From Sporosarcina sp. Marseille-Q4063 (GTDB taxonomy: Bacteria; Bacillota; Bacilli; Bacillales_A; Planococcaceae): a stretch of 64,000 nt of DNA. The stretch lies in contig NZ_CP070502.1 of the NCBI RefSeq assembly GCF_018309085.1, positions 682,001 through 746,000 of the forward strand, written 5' to 3'. The translations under genes and the position numbers were made by a program. Shown one piece after another: positions 8,573-18,010 of the stretch. Every line of letters begins with the position of its first letter. The first letter of the stretch is position 1. The notes under the pieces are model-generated. The model was not told the origin of the DNA. It was given only the letters and a program-made list of their open reading frames with translations, and ran no database searches.

Positions 8573-8742
8573 AAAAAAGCGAGTAGACAAATTGGATTTG
8601 TCTACCCGCATATGTGTACGCACATCAACATGTACGATACTTCATAAATGTGCTGACCTGCTAACAACGAATTCGCGTCAATCAGGTGAGAAGCGGGTAG
8701 CCTCTTCTTATACCACAAACTATATTCAATAATTAACTTACC
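8573..8742 (-). ncRNA. L20-type attenuator leader of infC-rpmI-rplT
   Basis: The infC leader holds a strong terminator: GCGGGTAGACAAAT (8596-8609) pairs with ATTTGTCTACTCGC (8579-8592), followed by a T-run (8573-8578). Upstream, GGCTACCCGC (8693-8702) is complementary to the 5' arm GCGGGTAG of that terminator and can form an antiterminator. This is the layout of the Firmicutes L20 leader, in which L20 binding favours the terminator. No other gene lies in the 289 bases between infC and thrS. Confidence 0.88.
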
Positions 8743-8748
8743 TTTATT

Positions 8749-8777
8749 ATCTTACCATCCTAAACAACGAATGTCAA
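8749..8777 (-). promoter_or_regulatory. Promoter of the infC operon
   Basis: TTGACA (8772-8777), a 17-nt spacer and TAAGAT (8749-8754) on the minus strand, placing transcription start near 8742, just before the attenuator leader. Confidence 0.75.
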
Positions 8778-8792
8778 CCATTACATTCAAGA

Positions 8793-10724
8793 TTACTTAG
8801 TTACTTCTTCTGAAACTTGATTAATAAAGTCTTCAAATTTCATGCTTTCTGATTTCTGTTCTCCGTATTTACGAACGTTTACTTCACCAGATTCAATTTC
8901 TTTGTCTCCAAGAACGAGCATATACGGTACCTTTTGCATTTGCGCTTCACGAATTTTGTAACCAATTTTTTCGTCGCGCTCATCAAGTGACACCCGGAAT
9001 CCAGCTTCTACAAGTTTTTCGCGAACATCATTTGCGTAGTCAAAATGTGCATTTGGTGAAACTGGAATGACTTGAACTTGAACTGGTGCGAGCCATGTCG
9101 GGAATGCACCTTTATATTCTTCAATCAGGTATGCAACGAAACGCTCCATCGTGCCGACAACCCCGCGGTGAATGACGACAGGTCGATGGTGTTTTCCGTC
9201 CTCGCCGATATAAGTTAAATCAAAACGCTCAGGTAAAAGGAAATCGAGTTGAACTGTGGAAAGTGTTTCTTCCATACCAATCGCTGTTTTCACTTGAACA
9301 TCCAATTTCGGACCGTAAAATGCTGCTTCGCCTTCAACTTCGATATAGTCCACATCAAGTTCATCCATCGCTTCTTTTAACATTGCCTGCGCGCGTTCCC
9401 ACATGGCATCGTCATCGAAATACTTCTCAGTATCTTCCGGGTCACGATAAGAAACTCGGAATGAGTAATCTGTAATATTAAAGTCTTTATAAACATCGAT
9501 AATTAGCTGAACAACTTTTTTAAACTCGTCTTGGATTTGATCCGGACGAACAAATAGATGCGCATCATTCAGTGTCATTCCGCGTACACGCTGCAATCCC
9601 GAAAGCGCACCCGACATTTCGTAACGGTGCATTGTTCCGAGCTCCGCGATTCGAAGCGGCAGGTTTCGGTAGGAATGAATCCCATTTTTATAAATCATCA
9701 TATGATGCGGGCAGTTCATCGGGCGAAGAACCAGATCTTCATTGTCCATGCTCATGACCGGGAACATGTCGTCTTGGTAATGATCCCAGTGACCACTTGT
9801 TTTATACAGTTCTGAACTTCCTAGAACTGGCGTATAGACGTGATCATAACCAAGTCTTTCCTCTTTATCTACGATATAACGTTCGATAATACGACGGACA
9901 GTCGCGCCTTTCGGTAACCACATCGGAAGTCCTTGCCCGACTTTTTGCGAGTTCATGAATAGATCGAGTTCTCTACCTATTCTTCGGTGATCCCGTTCTC
10001 TCGCTTCTTCAAGCATTTTCAAATGCGCTTTAAGCTCATCTTTTTTGAAAAATGCAGTTCCATAAATACGCTGAAGCATTTTGTTATCTGAATCTCCTCG
10101 CCAGTATGCTCCCGCAATGCTAAGCAGCTTGAATTCTTTTAGTTTTGCAGTAGATGGAACGTGTACACCGCGACATAGATCAACGAAATCGCCTTGTTCA
10201 TAAATCGATACTTGTTCATCTTCAGGTATCGCTTCAATCAACTCTAATTTGTATTCATCGCCAATTTCTTTAAATAACTCAATTGCTTCATCACGCGAAA
10301 CATCGCGACGCACAATTTCAATATTTTCGTTGACGATTTTCTTCATTTCTTTTTCGATTTCAGGCAAGTCATCTGCAGTGATTGGCACCGATGAATCGAT
10401 ATCATAATAAAATCCATTTTCAATGACTGGACCAACACCGAATTTAGCATCTTTAAATAGACGTTTTACTGCTTGTGCAAGTACATGAGCCGAGCTATGA
10501 CGTAAAATTTCAAGTGCTTCTGGTGAATCAGGTGTAATAATCGCAATTTCTCCGTCAGTTGAAATTGGTGTTTTAAAATCAATCAATGTACCATCTAATT
10601 TTCCCGCTAGCGCATTTCTGCGAAGCCCCGGACTAATGGATGCCGCGACATCTTCTGTAGTCGTGCCTTTTGGAAACTCCTTTACTGCGCCATCCGGGAA
10701 TTGTAGTTTAATTTCATTCGACAT
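8793..10724 (-). CDS. thrS: Threonyl-tRNA synthetase
   Basis: 643 aa class II synthetase, full length. TGS domain at the N-terminus, then the editing domain with [13 protein letters not shown] and a CRGVHVPST block, then the catalytic core with motif 2 region [11 protein letters not shown] (zinc Cys/His) and [20 protein letters not shown], and a C-terminal anticodon-binding domain. It charges tRNA-Thr. ATG at 10724 is chosen because AGGAG lies 9 nt upstream; a TTG two codons earlier is too close to it. Expression is controlled by the T-box upstream. Confidence 0.97.
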   Translation of the reverse strand: MSNEIKLQFPDGAVKEFPKGTTTEDVAASISPGLRRNALAGKLDGTLIDFKTPISTDGEIAIITPDSPEALEILRHSSAHVLAQAVKRLFKDAKFGVGPVIENGFYYDIDSSVPITADDLPEIEKEMKKIVNENIEIVRRDVSRDEAIELFKEIGDEYKLELIEAIPEDEQVSIYEQGDFVDLCRGVHVPSTAKLKEFKLLSIAGAYWRGDSDNKMLQRIYGTAFFKKDELKAHLKMLEEARERDHRRIGRELDLFMNSQKVGQGLPMWLPKGATVRRIIERYIVDKEERLGYDHVYTPVLGSSELYKTSGHWDHYQDDMFPVMSMDNEDLVLRPMNCPHHMMIYKNGIHSYRNLPLRIAELGTMHRYEMSGALSGLQRVRGMTLNDAHLFVRPDQIQDEFKKVVQLIIDVYKDFNITDYSFRVSYRDPEDTEKYFDDDAMWERAQAMLKEAMDELDVDYIEVEGEAAFYGPKLDVQVKTAIGMEETLSTVQLDFLLPERFDLTYIGEDGKHHRPVVIHRGVVGTMERFVAYLIEEYKGAFPTWLAPVQVQVIPVSPNAHFDYANDVREKLVEAGFRVSLDERDEKIGYKIREAQMQKVPYMLVLGDKEIESGEVNVRKYGEQKSESMKFEDFINQVSEEVTK

Positions 10725-10756
10725 TTGCAAACACTCCTTTTAAATTTAAAAAACAA

Positions 10757-11045
10757 AAAAAGCCCCATCCCTGGAAAGGGACGAAGCTATAGCTCGTGGT
10801 TCCACCCTTCTTCTCTTAATGCACAAGTCATTAAAGAAGCTCTGCTTCGGCTAACGGGCCGGATCCGTCATTGGTTACTAGAATGTTCGCCAATGCTGCT
10901 CAAAGGTGGTAAATTGCGCGTCATTCCTACAGGGCTTCCAGCCAATTGGGAAAGATACAATTCAATCTTTCCCTCAATGTCCCCGTTCTCTGGCGGTCGA
11001 CTAAACAATTATTGTCCTTATCAATGCATTTAATTTCTTATTAGA
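10757..11045 (-). ncRNA. T-box leader of thrS
   Basis: The conserved T-box sequence AGGGTGGAACCACGAG is on the minus strand at 10793-10808. A terminator follows: GCTTCGTCCCTTT with AGGGATGGGGC and a long T-run (10757-10790). The 5' part contains an AGAGAACGGGGAC internal-loop segment typical of Stem I. ACC at 10908-10910, in ATTTACCACCTTTGAG, is a candidate Thr specifier; this assignment was made by eye without folding. Uncharged tRNA-Thr should stabilise the antiterminator and switch on thrS. Confidence 0.92.
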
Positions 11046-11049
11046 GTTG

Positions 11050-11078
11050 AGTATACGCCGTATCAAAATGAATTGCAA
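11050..11078 (-). promoter_or_regulatory. Promoter of the thrS T-box transcript
   Basis: TTGCAA (11073-11078), 17-nt spacer, TATACT (11050-11055) on the minus strand, immediately upstream of the T-box leader. Confidence 0.75.
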
Positions 11079-11094
11079 GTATATTCCTTGAATT

Positions 11095-11994
11095 TTAATC
11101 TACATCGAATTCAAGAATTGTTGTAACGTTGTTCACATGGTGTGCTTTTACAGTATACTTTCCTTTTTTATCAGGTATAAATGTAGTATATGCATTCATA
11201 GTATCGCCTGATTGCAAATTGAATTTACGATTCACATCTTCGCATGGACCATAGGTTTCAGGTAATTCAATGACCTCATTATCTACAGTCACTTTAAACT
11301 CAATATCAAGTTGGCAACTATTTTCATTGAGACTAATGTAATTATCACCCATATTGGAAAGTGCGCTAGAAATATAAACAGGCGCTCCCATTTCGAATTT
11401 ACTTTCCGCAACTACGTTAAGTTGAAGCGATCCTAGGTTAGAAGATTCTTCTTTCACATCAAAATTCGCGGCGGTTCCAACTGTAACGACCTTCTTCACT
11501 AACGGCATATTTGCAAAGTAGGCGGAAACAATATATTTCCCATCTTTCTCTGCAGTGAATTGCGCCTTAGTATCAAGTGAATCGCCTACCAAAACCTCGA
11601 TATCTTTTGTTAAATCTGTACACGCTGGCGGCGATTGGTCTTCTTGATATTCTTCAAATGGCGTTAAAACCAAAGTTACTTCTTCAGTACATTTACTGCC
11701 TGCCTTTAATGTGACCGGCCCGTTGTATGTATTTTTCAAAGATGCATCAACTTCAAATGGCTTTCCAGCCTCCACTAAATCATCGACTTCCATCGTTAAT
11801 GTAAAAGGCTCAAACGTGAATGAATCTGATTTGGCATTCTCATTATCTGTTTCCTTGGAATTAGTTTCTTCATTATTATTGGTTTCAGTAGTCGTTTTTT
11901 CAGGTTCGTTAGACTGGTCTTGGTTTTTGAATAGAAACGTTCCCAATACAATCAGTACAATTACAGTACCTAAAATGGCTATTAACTTCTTCAA
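11095..11994 (-). CDS. Secreted membrane-anchored protein with two Ig-like repeats
   Basis: 299 aa. TTG start at 11994 behind GGGGG. N-terminal transmembrane anchor (about residues 4-21) with no lipobox cysteine, then a low-complexity linker rich in Glu, Thr and Asn (25-57). Two related beta-rich domains follow, roughly 60-172 and 185-299. Each has two cysteines with nearly equal spacing (102/125 and 227/251) and the parallel endings KDGKYIVSAYF and KKGKYTVKAHH, so each domain probably holds one disulphide. I do not recognise the family. It lies 24 nt after dnaI and could be read through from nrdR-dnaB-dnaI. In B. subtilis the slot between dnaI and thrS is, as I recall, occupied by ytxC. Confidence 0.7.
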   Translation of the reverse strand: MKKLIAILGTVIVLIVLGTFLFKNQDQSNEPEKTTTETNNNEETNSKETDNENAKSDSFTFEPFTLTMEVDDLVEAGKPFEVDASLKNTYNGPVTLKAGSKCTEEVTLVLTPFEEYQEDQSPPACTDLTKDIEVLVGDSLDTKAQFTAEKDGKYIVSAYFANMPLVKKVVTVGTAANFDVKEESSNLGSLQLNVVAESKFEMGAPVYISSALSNMGDNYISLNENSCQLDIEFKVTVDNEVIELPETYGPCEDVNRKFNLQSGDTMNAYTTFIPDKKGKYTVKAHHVNNVTTILEFDVD

Positions 11995-12018
11995 AAAAAT
12001 CCCCCATTACCAAATTAA

Positions 12019-12966
12019 TTATTTCCGCCTATTTTCTCCGCTTAACTTTATATCAGTCGAAACCATTCTAATACGTTCCATGATACGCCTTGCTTTCACA
12101 ACGTCTTTATCGCCGCGTTGCGTATACGTTAAGTGATTCTCCAATTCGTCGAAACTTAAATTCGACGTAAAAAAGGTTGGAAGTTGCTCAGCCATGCGAT
12201 ATTGCAATATCGTTCCGAGCACTTCATCACGCGTCCAGGCTGACATTGCCTCTGCTCCGAAATCGTCTAACATCAGTACTTGCGCTTTTTTAACAAAATC
12301 TATTTTTTCATTTAGTGTTTGATCTTGTATCGATTGTTTAATTTCACGTAAAAACTCTGGAACATACACGACAATTGTTTTAACGCCGCGATTTGCTAGT
12401 TCATTTGCCAATGCACCAAGAATGAATGATTTCCCGATTCCAAAAGGTCCGTAAATATACACGCCTCGTTTAGGTAATTCTCCATTTTGATCATAGCTGG
12501 CTAAAAACGCATCTGTAGCTTCTACAACTGAAATCCTGCTTACATCCGAGTTTTCATTCAAATCGATATCATGTAATCGTGCTTCCATCACATCTTTTGG
12601 CATATGCATACTTTCAATCATGCTAGCCGTTTTCCTGCGGTTTTCATCTGTCAGTTTTGATGGACACTTCACATATTCAATTTCAATAAGGTCGCGTTTA
12701 ATGACTAGTTTCGGTTCAAATCCATTCATGATATTTTTACAGTTCGATAAATCAGTGCACTTATCGCAACCATGAGAAGCAGTAGAATATTCATAAAGGT
12801 TTCCTAAACTCCGATCAATCATCTGTTCATTGACTTCTGTTGAATGTTCGGACAAAAACTTTTGAATACCTGGATTCCCCATGATTTCAATCCGCAAATC
12901 ATCATAGCGCGCCGCAAAGTTTGGCGCATTGACCACACGTTTTAATGCATCTCCAAGTGGTTCCAT
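12019..12966 (-). CDS. dnaI: Primosomal helicase loader DnaI
   Basis: 315 aa AAA+ ATPase that loads the replicative helicase DnaC onto DNA. The N-terminal helicase-binding domain has a zinc-type cysteine cluster CDKCTDLSNC (about residues 84-93). The C-terminal AAA+ domain has Walker A GPFGIGKSF and Walker B VLMLDDFGAE, followed by a sensor region TFFTSNLSFDEL. Its ATG lies one base after the dnaB stop, so translation is coupled. Third gene of nrdR-dnaB-dnaI. Confidence 0.96.
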   Translation of the reverse strand: MEPLGDALKRVVNAPNFAARYDDLRIEIMGNPGIQKFLSEHSTEVNEQMIDRSLGNLYEYSTASHGCDKCTDLSNCKNIMNGFEPKLVIKRDLIEIEYVKCPSKLTDENRRKTASMIESMHMPKDVMEARLHDIDLNENSDVSRISVVEATDAFLASYDQNGELPKRGVYIYGPFGIGKSFILGALANELANRGVKTIVVYVPEFLREIKQSIQDQTLNEKIDFVKKAQVLMLDDFGAEAMSAWTRDEVLGTILQYRMAEQLPTFFTSNLSFDELENHLTYTQRGDKDVVKARRIMERIRMVSTDIKLSGENRRK

Positions 12967-12967
12967 T

Positions 12968-14332
12968 TTACTTCACCTCTGTTCTTCTTGCGTTCAGATT
13001 TTCAAGCAATCTACGTCGACGTTCTTCCACGTCTGGATCCATCTTTTTAGGTTGTTCTTTTTTCTCATCTTTTTTGAAAAACCATTCAGGAACCATTGCC
13101 TCGCGACCAGTTCCCCGTCTATTATTGGAAGCCGGTTTTTGGCCTTCATTTTTCCACTGCATGTATTTGTCATGTTCTTTTCGAGAAAATTCCAAAGCTT
13201 CTTTCGCAGTGCTAACTTTTTTATTCATCCAATGCGAAGCGATTCGTTCAACATAGTTATTTGTTATTTTCCCATCGTTACGAATGTGCACATATTGTAG
13301 GAGGACGTTTACAACGCCTATTGGCAAGTCATGCGTATTAATAAGCCGTTCCGCTAATTGAACATCCACAGAAAGTGGTTCTTTATCATTAAGGTCACGT
13401 AACATGTCGACAGGCGGCGTGTTTTCAAGATAATGAAGCAATTCATCCTCACGGGAAAGCTTTTCGTTTTGAATTGTTTCTTGCTGCGGTTGCCGTTTTG
13501 CATACACCTTTTGCAATACGGGCGCTTCCTTTGAAATGCTCATTTTATAATAATCCGCGGCAGCGCGGCGAAGCCTGGCATCGGGTAATTCCAAATCCTC
13601 ATCCAACGCCATCATAATCACTTTCTGCATATCAAGCGGCGATAATGAATATAGAAATGCTAATTTTGAAATCGTTTCCTTCGGGACAGACGCCAGGGCT
13701 GCTTGCGGCACCATTTGTTCTGATAATCCAGACTTCAAGAGATTGAAATCAAAATCATAATTGACGAATGGGACGCCTTCAGATTGATTCCTTTCAATAA
13801 TTTCAGTACCTTCATCTACACTTGAACCGTTGTTAACTGGTTTGTAAACATCCAGAAACGTTCGTGAGACTTCTTTAAAGGTTTCATCTTCTGTCGTTCC
13901 AGCTGCAAAACGCGCTCTTAAATTTCTGTATGGTTGTTCGCCAATTTTACTAAATAAAAATGTAGATAGTAAAGGGTCATTAAAAAAATCTTTTGCACCA
14001 AGCGGTGAGTATAATTTATATATAAATGACCTCGCATCACCATCTCTTTTCACATATGTACGCAATAGACCAATTGCTTCGAGTGAAATCCGAGCTTCAA
14101 AAATCGGGTCCAGTGGCATCGATAATAGATTCATAAGATAATAGTGCGTATATTCCCTGTCGTCATCATGTTCCACGTCAGCCCAAAGTGTCATAAACAA
14201 ACTCATTGCATCCGACCCGATTAACGGTTGGTAAAATAATGTTAGAAGTTGCCGGTCATAGTCCGAAATTGGGTGCGACAACTGTATTTTGAATGAATCC
14301 ACTGGTTGTAATTCTTTATAGAGCGCCACCAT
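12968..14332 (-). CDS. dnaB: Replication initiation and membrane attachment protein DnaB (Bacillus type)
   Basis: 454 aa, the Firmicutes DnaB that acts with DnaD in helicase loading and attaches the origin to the membrane; it is not the replicative helicase. The C-terminal DnaB/DnaD-like region carries a YxxxI-type helix near ITNNYVERIASHWM, then a basic low-complexity tail. Located 18 nt after nrdR and directly before dnaI, the canonical order. No catalytic residues are expected. Confidence 0.95.
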   Translation of the reverse strand: MVALYKELQPVDSFKIQLSHPISDYDRQLLTLFYQPLIGSDAMSLFMTLWADVEHDDDREYTHYYLMNLLSMPLDPIFEARISLEAIGLLRTYVKRDGDARSFIYKLYSPLGAKDFFNDPLLSTFLFSKIGEQPYRNLRARFAAGTTEDETFKEVSRTFLDVYKPVNNGSSVDEGTEIIERNQSEGVPFVNYDFDFNLLKSGLSEQMVPQAALASVPKETISKLAFLYSLSPLDMQKVIMMALDEDLELPDARLRRAAADYYKMSISKEAPVLQKVYAKRQPQQETIQNEKLSREDELLHYLENTPPVDMLRDLNDKEPLSVDVQLAERLINTHDLPIGVVNVLLQYVHIRNDGKITNNYVERIASHWMNKKVSTAKEALEFSRKEHDKYMQWKNEGQKPASNNRRGTGREAMVPEWFFKKDEKKEQPKKMDPDVEERRRRLLENLNARRTEVK

Positions 14333-14350
14333 TTAAACCTACACCTTCCA

Positions 14351-14815
14351 TTAATTCTCTTCCGATTTAGTTTGAAGATTTTTCAGTTCATCAATAAATA
14401 CGGTAATATCCTGATAATCACGGTAAACAGATGCAAATCGAACATATGCAACTTCATCAACGTCTGCTAGTCTTTCCAAAACCAACTCGCCCAAATCACC
14501 TGAATTCACTTCCGCAATACCAGAACTTCTCAAATCTTTCTCAATTTCATAAACAATATCTTTTAAATCATCAAGGTTTACAGGACGTTTCACACATGCA
14601 CGAATAAGTCCGCGAAGGATTTTATCGCCGTCGAATTCATCGCGCGACCCATCTTTTTTCACGACAATCAGGGGTGCTTCTTCAATTTTTTCGAACGTTG
14701 TAAAACGAAAAGCGCATGATTCGCATTCCCTTCGTCGCCGAATTGACCTGTTGCTGTCAGCAGGTCGAGAATCAACAACTTTTGATCCATTAAATTGGCA
14801 TGCCGGGCATTTCAT
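14351..14815 (-). CDS. nrdR: Transcriptional repressor NrdR
   Basis: 154 aa, ATP-cone repressor of ribonucleotide reductase genes, sensing ATP/dATP. ATG at 14815 gives the family start MKCPACQ with the zinc ribbon CPAC...CESC at residues 3-6 and about 31-34. GGAGG lies 8 nt upstream; a 25-codon upstream extension in frame has no support. The ATP cone follows ([20 protein letters not shown]). First gene of the nrdR-dnaB-dnaI cluster. Confidence 0.96.
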   Translation of the reverse strand: MKCPACQFNGSKVVDSRPADSNRSIRRRRECESCAFRFTTFEKIEEAPLIVVKKDGSRDEFDGDKILRGLIRACVKRPVNLDDLKDIVYEIEKDLRSSGIAEVNSGDLGELVLERLADVDEVAYVRFASVYRDYQDITVFIDELKNLQTKSEEN

Positions 14816-15334
14816 AAGATAATCCTCCACTTTTCCCTTTAATAGTATATTGATTATAACAGAAAAAGTCGATAAACAGAACAAAAGCATGGAAAAGCGT
14901 GGATTGTGGAAGATTTACTGGCAAATGAAAAAGTATTAAAGGCGTACTAGGAACTTTCATTTTACACGCTTCGGCGCTGGTGGATGCTTCCCGCGATAAG
15001 CCTGATAGAAAACCACTATCAGTCTTATCGCTCCAGCTACCACTGGCAAGGCGCCTTCGCTGGTTTGTTTTTGGTAGATTTTTGTCGTTTCGTTTCTTCG
15101 GTAGTGGATTTTATATAAAACTATATACTATCTCGTTTAAATATTGAATAAAGTGGTGAATTTCAAGAAATGAAGTGAAAGCCAACTAGAATGGGCGGTT
15201 TTTAAATGGCAAGGATTTTGAAAGATAAAAAAGCCTAAACCCTCCTTACCTTGAACGGGGAATTAGACTAATGAATTTCAACAATCGTGCAAGAAAGTGA
15301 GAGAGCCAAATACATTCTTGTTTATTTCTCATAA
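14816..15334. other. 519-base gap upstream of nrdR
   Basis: Contains the nrdR ribosome-binding site, a TATAAT box on the minus strand at 14853-14858 with only a weak -35 match, the palindromic repeat described separately (14955-15068), and an AT-rich tail with a short AGCCTAAACCCTCC segment at 15230-15245. No credible ORF was seen. Confidence 0.6.
14955..15068. repeat. Dispersed palindromic repeat, copy 1
   Basis: Structured GC-rich block with self-complementary parts (AAGCCTGATAG with CTATCAGTCTT; GCGCTGGTGG with CCACTGGC). Its reverse complement aligns with 45935-46100: both share AAACCAGCG, CAGTGGTAGC, GATAAGACTGA and the CAGGCTTAT-GCGGGA-GCATCCAC series. Copy 2 has about 60 extra bases in the middle. 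Likely a mobile or regulatory non-coding repeat family. Confidence 0.75.
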
Positions 15335-16072
15335 TTAGTCACTAGGAAACTTACTCGTTATGATGTATTCTCGAACCAGTTGCAACATCTTTTCCTGCAT
15401 TTTTTCATCATTCTTTTCTGTATCGATTAAATAGCCTATGTGATAAATGTGCCCGTCGTAGTATGCATAAAATTCATTAGCGGCAGTTCCTACGGTAGCT
15501 ACACCTTTTTCATTTTCATCATAATACCGGTATAGCAACGCACCATTGGTTGAAAGTACCTGCTGGTAAATAGGCAAATTTTCTGTCAGGTCCTCTTTTT
15601 TTAATTTGTTTCCTACCGTGTCAAATTCATCAGTCTTATCATATAATTCCAGAGGATTTTCATCGGATTCTGTCACTGAAATGATGAAAAAGTGATCAGT
15701 TTGTTCATACTCATCCTTACTAAGATAGCTTAATTGTATCTGGTTCTGTACTTTTCCATCTTTATCTTTCGATGTCACTAGAAAGGCTTTCGCCTCGTCT
15801 ACCTTGAACGGTAACTTGTTTGGATCGAGATTGTTCATAGTATTTTTAACTTGATCTGGCAAAGAAGATTCTGCTTCATTTATTAGAAAAGGCTTGTAGT
15901 ATGCTACATTCTTTCTTTCATCTAAATAATCGTAGGCCTTGAAATACTCGCTATAAGTCAAATCGGTACCTTTAACTTTAACAAGTTTAGATTTATCGAT
16001 TGAACATCCAAACAATATGGAACCAATAAATATCAGTAAAAATAAGAAGCTTGATAATTTTTCAGGTGTCAT
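15335..16072 (-). CDS. Putative lipoprotein, unknown function
   Basis: 245 aa. Signal peptide with lipobox ILFGC ending at Cys about residue 23, so it should be lipid-anchored outside the membrane. The mature part is acidic and lysine-rich, with no domain I recognise. The start ATG has GGAGAG 5 nt upstream. It is the last gene (in transcription direction) of the variable island between gapB and nrdR. Confidence 0.75.
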   Translation of the reverse strand: MTPEKLSSFLFLLIFIGSILFGCSIDKSKLVKVKGTDLTYSEYFKAYDYLDERKNVAYYKPFLINEAESSLPDQVKNTMNNLDPNKLPFKVDEAKAFLVTSKDKDGKVQNQIQLSYLSKDEYEQTDHFFIISVTESDENPLELYDKTDEFDTVGNKLKKEDLTENLPIYQQVLSTNGALLYRYYDENEKGVATVGTAANEFYAYYDGHIYHIGYLIDTEKNDEKMQEKMLQLVREYIITSKFPSD

Positions 16073-16299
16073 TATAACTCTCCTTTATTTGTCCGCTATG
16101 GAGATCATGCATAATTCTTATTATAGAATCGCGCCCGATCGCGGCATAATTCAAAGTAATATCACTGTATACTTTTATTCAAACTCTCAGCTAACCACTT
16201 TGTAAAGACACCCATGAGTTTTGTAACAGAGTCAGGAAGATGCGGGTTTACAACGCCAATTCCATTTTCCTGACGTTACCCTTTTATGCGATTGATATT

Positions 16300-17007
16300 T
16301 TATTCCCATTCATTAGATTTTTGAAATCTTATTCTATCCTTATTTGTTGGAATCCCATTATTTATTTTTTCCCATATGCCATTCTTAAATACTTCGTATT
16401 GTTCAAAAGCAACAGGCAATCCTTTTGCAATAGCTATGTCATTATTATCCATAAGTTGAAAATGCAAATGCGGAGCAAAAGAATTGCCTGAATGACCAAC
16501 TCTACCAATTACATCACCTTTTTTTACATGCTGGCCAACCGAAACCCGAATTGAACCTGTTTGAAGATGGACTAATCCAGCATATACATTATCGGCACAC
16601 TCTATAATGATGTAGTTACCAGCAACTGATTGTATATCGTCTTTTTTCGGGTCGAAATGCTGAGCGTTTTTATAAGCGTTAGACATATCTGACAGCAATT
16701 TTGTTCTTGCTCGTTCTTTATAACCATCCTTTGCTTGGACAATAATCCCATTGCAAGGTGCATATACGTCTTGCCCCCAACAATAATATTCATCTAAAGG
16801 AACTCCAAAAAGTAAATATTGCGCCAAACTAGTACGATAAGCGGGCCAACCCTTTCTTTCCCAATCCACTTGAATAAAGTCATAAGCATATCTTGATCCT
16901 AATTGGTTTGTGCCGTGACTCGGAATTTTTGTCCCTGGCGTGTTAGGAGAGTACCATTCACCTCTCAAAGGAAACTCCACAATTATCGGCTCACGTGCGT
17001 CAATCAT
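16300..17007 (-). CDS. M23 family metallopeptidase-like protein
   Basis: 235 aa. ATG at 17007 chosen because GGAGGG lies just upstream. Carries the LytM/M23 C-terminal signature: GLVHLQ with His147 and HLHF with His180/His182, plus GDVIGRVGHSGNS, and an early Asp43 in RYAYDF. The usual first zinc ligand four residues before this Asp is Arg here; His31 in PSHGT may substitute or the site may be altered. M23 enzymes cut peptidoglycan cross-bridges. No signal peptide is visible with this start, which is odd for a cell-wall hydrolase. It lies in the variable island. Confidence 0.75.
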   Translation of the reverse strand: MIDAREPIIVEFPLRGEWYSPNTPGTKIPSHGTNQLGSRYAYDFIQVDWERKGWPAYRTSLAQYLLFGVPLDEYYCWGQDVYAPCNGIIVQAKDGYKERARTKLLSDMSNAYKNAQHFDPKKDDIQSVAGNYIIIECADNVYAGLVHLQTGSIRVSVGQHVKKGDVIGRVGHSGNSFAPHLHFQLMDNNDIAIAKGLPVAFEQYEVFKNGIWEKINNGIPTNKDRIRFQKSNEWE

Positions 17008-17234
17008 CTCATATCCCTCCTCCGTTGATTCTTTACCTACATTATTGAAAAAGGATGGATTACAAAAGCAGAAAAAAGTCGAGTAGTCCATCTCACATGT
17101 AAAGGCTAAAGAAAAACCCCAATTCACTTTTCAACATCAGAGAAATCGGGATTTATTGTGACACAATATGGCCAGTTTGTTTAATACAGTCTTTTATAAA
17201 AATGAATTACATCATTCCTCTAACTCACAACATT

Positions 17235-17465
17235 TTACATATAAACGGAAAACGATTGCACGACTAAAAAAATACTTACTAGCCCCCAAACTGTAGCCCC
17301 CACTATCCACCAAACAACATGCTTAGCTGAAATCTGTTTACTTTCCATGCTTTCCTTACTTTCTATTATTAAAGCGACTTTCCTTTCCATACCTTTTTTC
17401 ATAGAAACAAGAACAATAAATCCTATTACGATGAAACCAACAGTTACCCAAAGTAACAAACCCAT
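17235..17465 (-). CDS. Small two-span membrane protein
   Basis: 76 aa, two predicted membrane segments (about residues 4-21 and 50-70) separated by a charged, Lys/Glu-rich loop. ATG with GGGGTG 5 nt upstream. No family recognised. One of several tiny membrane proteins of the island, each separated by the repeat core. Confidence 0.6.
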   Translation of the reverse strand: MGLLLWVTVGFIVIGFIVLVSMKKGMERKVALIIESKESMESKQISAKHVVWWIVGATVWGLVSIFLVVQSFSVYM

Positions 17466-17702
17466 TTTTACACCCCATTTTTATGAATTACTTTCCTAGC
17501 TGGCCGACGATATTGTCAAAGTAAAATCTGAAGCAATTATTAATACTTCTGGATAAACCTCCAATTTAGAAGTTCCGTTATCGCCGCTACCTACAAAAAA
17601 ATAATATTCTGCTAAATGGCCTGTTTGCTAGATATGGACACAATTGCTTATTAAGCAATCGCGCCCGATTGCAGAAGTTCGTTGCAAATACCGAAGGATT
17701 GT

Positions 17703-17951
17703 TTACGTTCCTTTTTTTACTGGGTTACGAGACTTCTTGTAAAAAAGCACAGCTAACAACAAAAGAATCAGAGGCATGTACCCAATGTAAGATACAAACG
17801 GCTCTCCACTCAAAGCATATAAAGAAAAGGGTAAAACTGTGAAGAAACATAATACCATAGCAACCCAAGAACGTTTAAAGATTCCATACAAGAAAATGAT
17901 AGGCGATATAATCGCAGAGATCCAAAATAATACTGCATACAATACAGCCAT
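17703..17951 (-). CDS. Small hydrophobic membrane protein
   Basis: 82 aa with start ATG at 17951 behind GGGAGGGG. Three hydrophobic stretches (about 2-20, 24-45, 51-72) and a basic tail KKSRNPVKKGT. A longer upstream reading would run into the repeat region and has no ribosome-binding site. Function unknown. Confidence 0.65.
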   Translation of the reverse strand: MAVLYAVLFWISAIISPIIFLYGIFKRSWVAMVLCFFTVLPFSLYALSGEPFVSYIGYMPLILLLLAVLFYKKSRNPVKKGT

Positions 17952-18010
17952 TTTAACCCCTCCCGTTTCATTGTTTCCCAAAATGAATGCACAAGTCCTT
18001 CGCAATATGG

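Noticed and set aside
12929..13300. Plus-strand ORFs opposite dnaB/dnaI
   Set aside because: Antisense shadows of well-supported genes, Phe/Ser-rich and without ribosome-binding sites.
16017..16205. Plus-strand small ORF over the lipoprotein start
   Set aside because: Overlaps the signal peptide region of the minus-strand lipoprotein and the repeat core; no ribosome-binding site.
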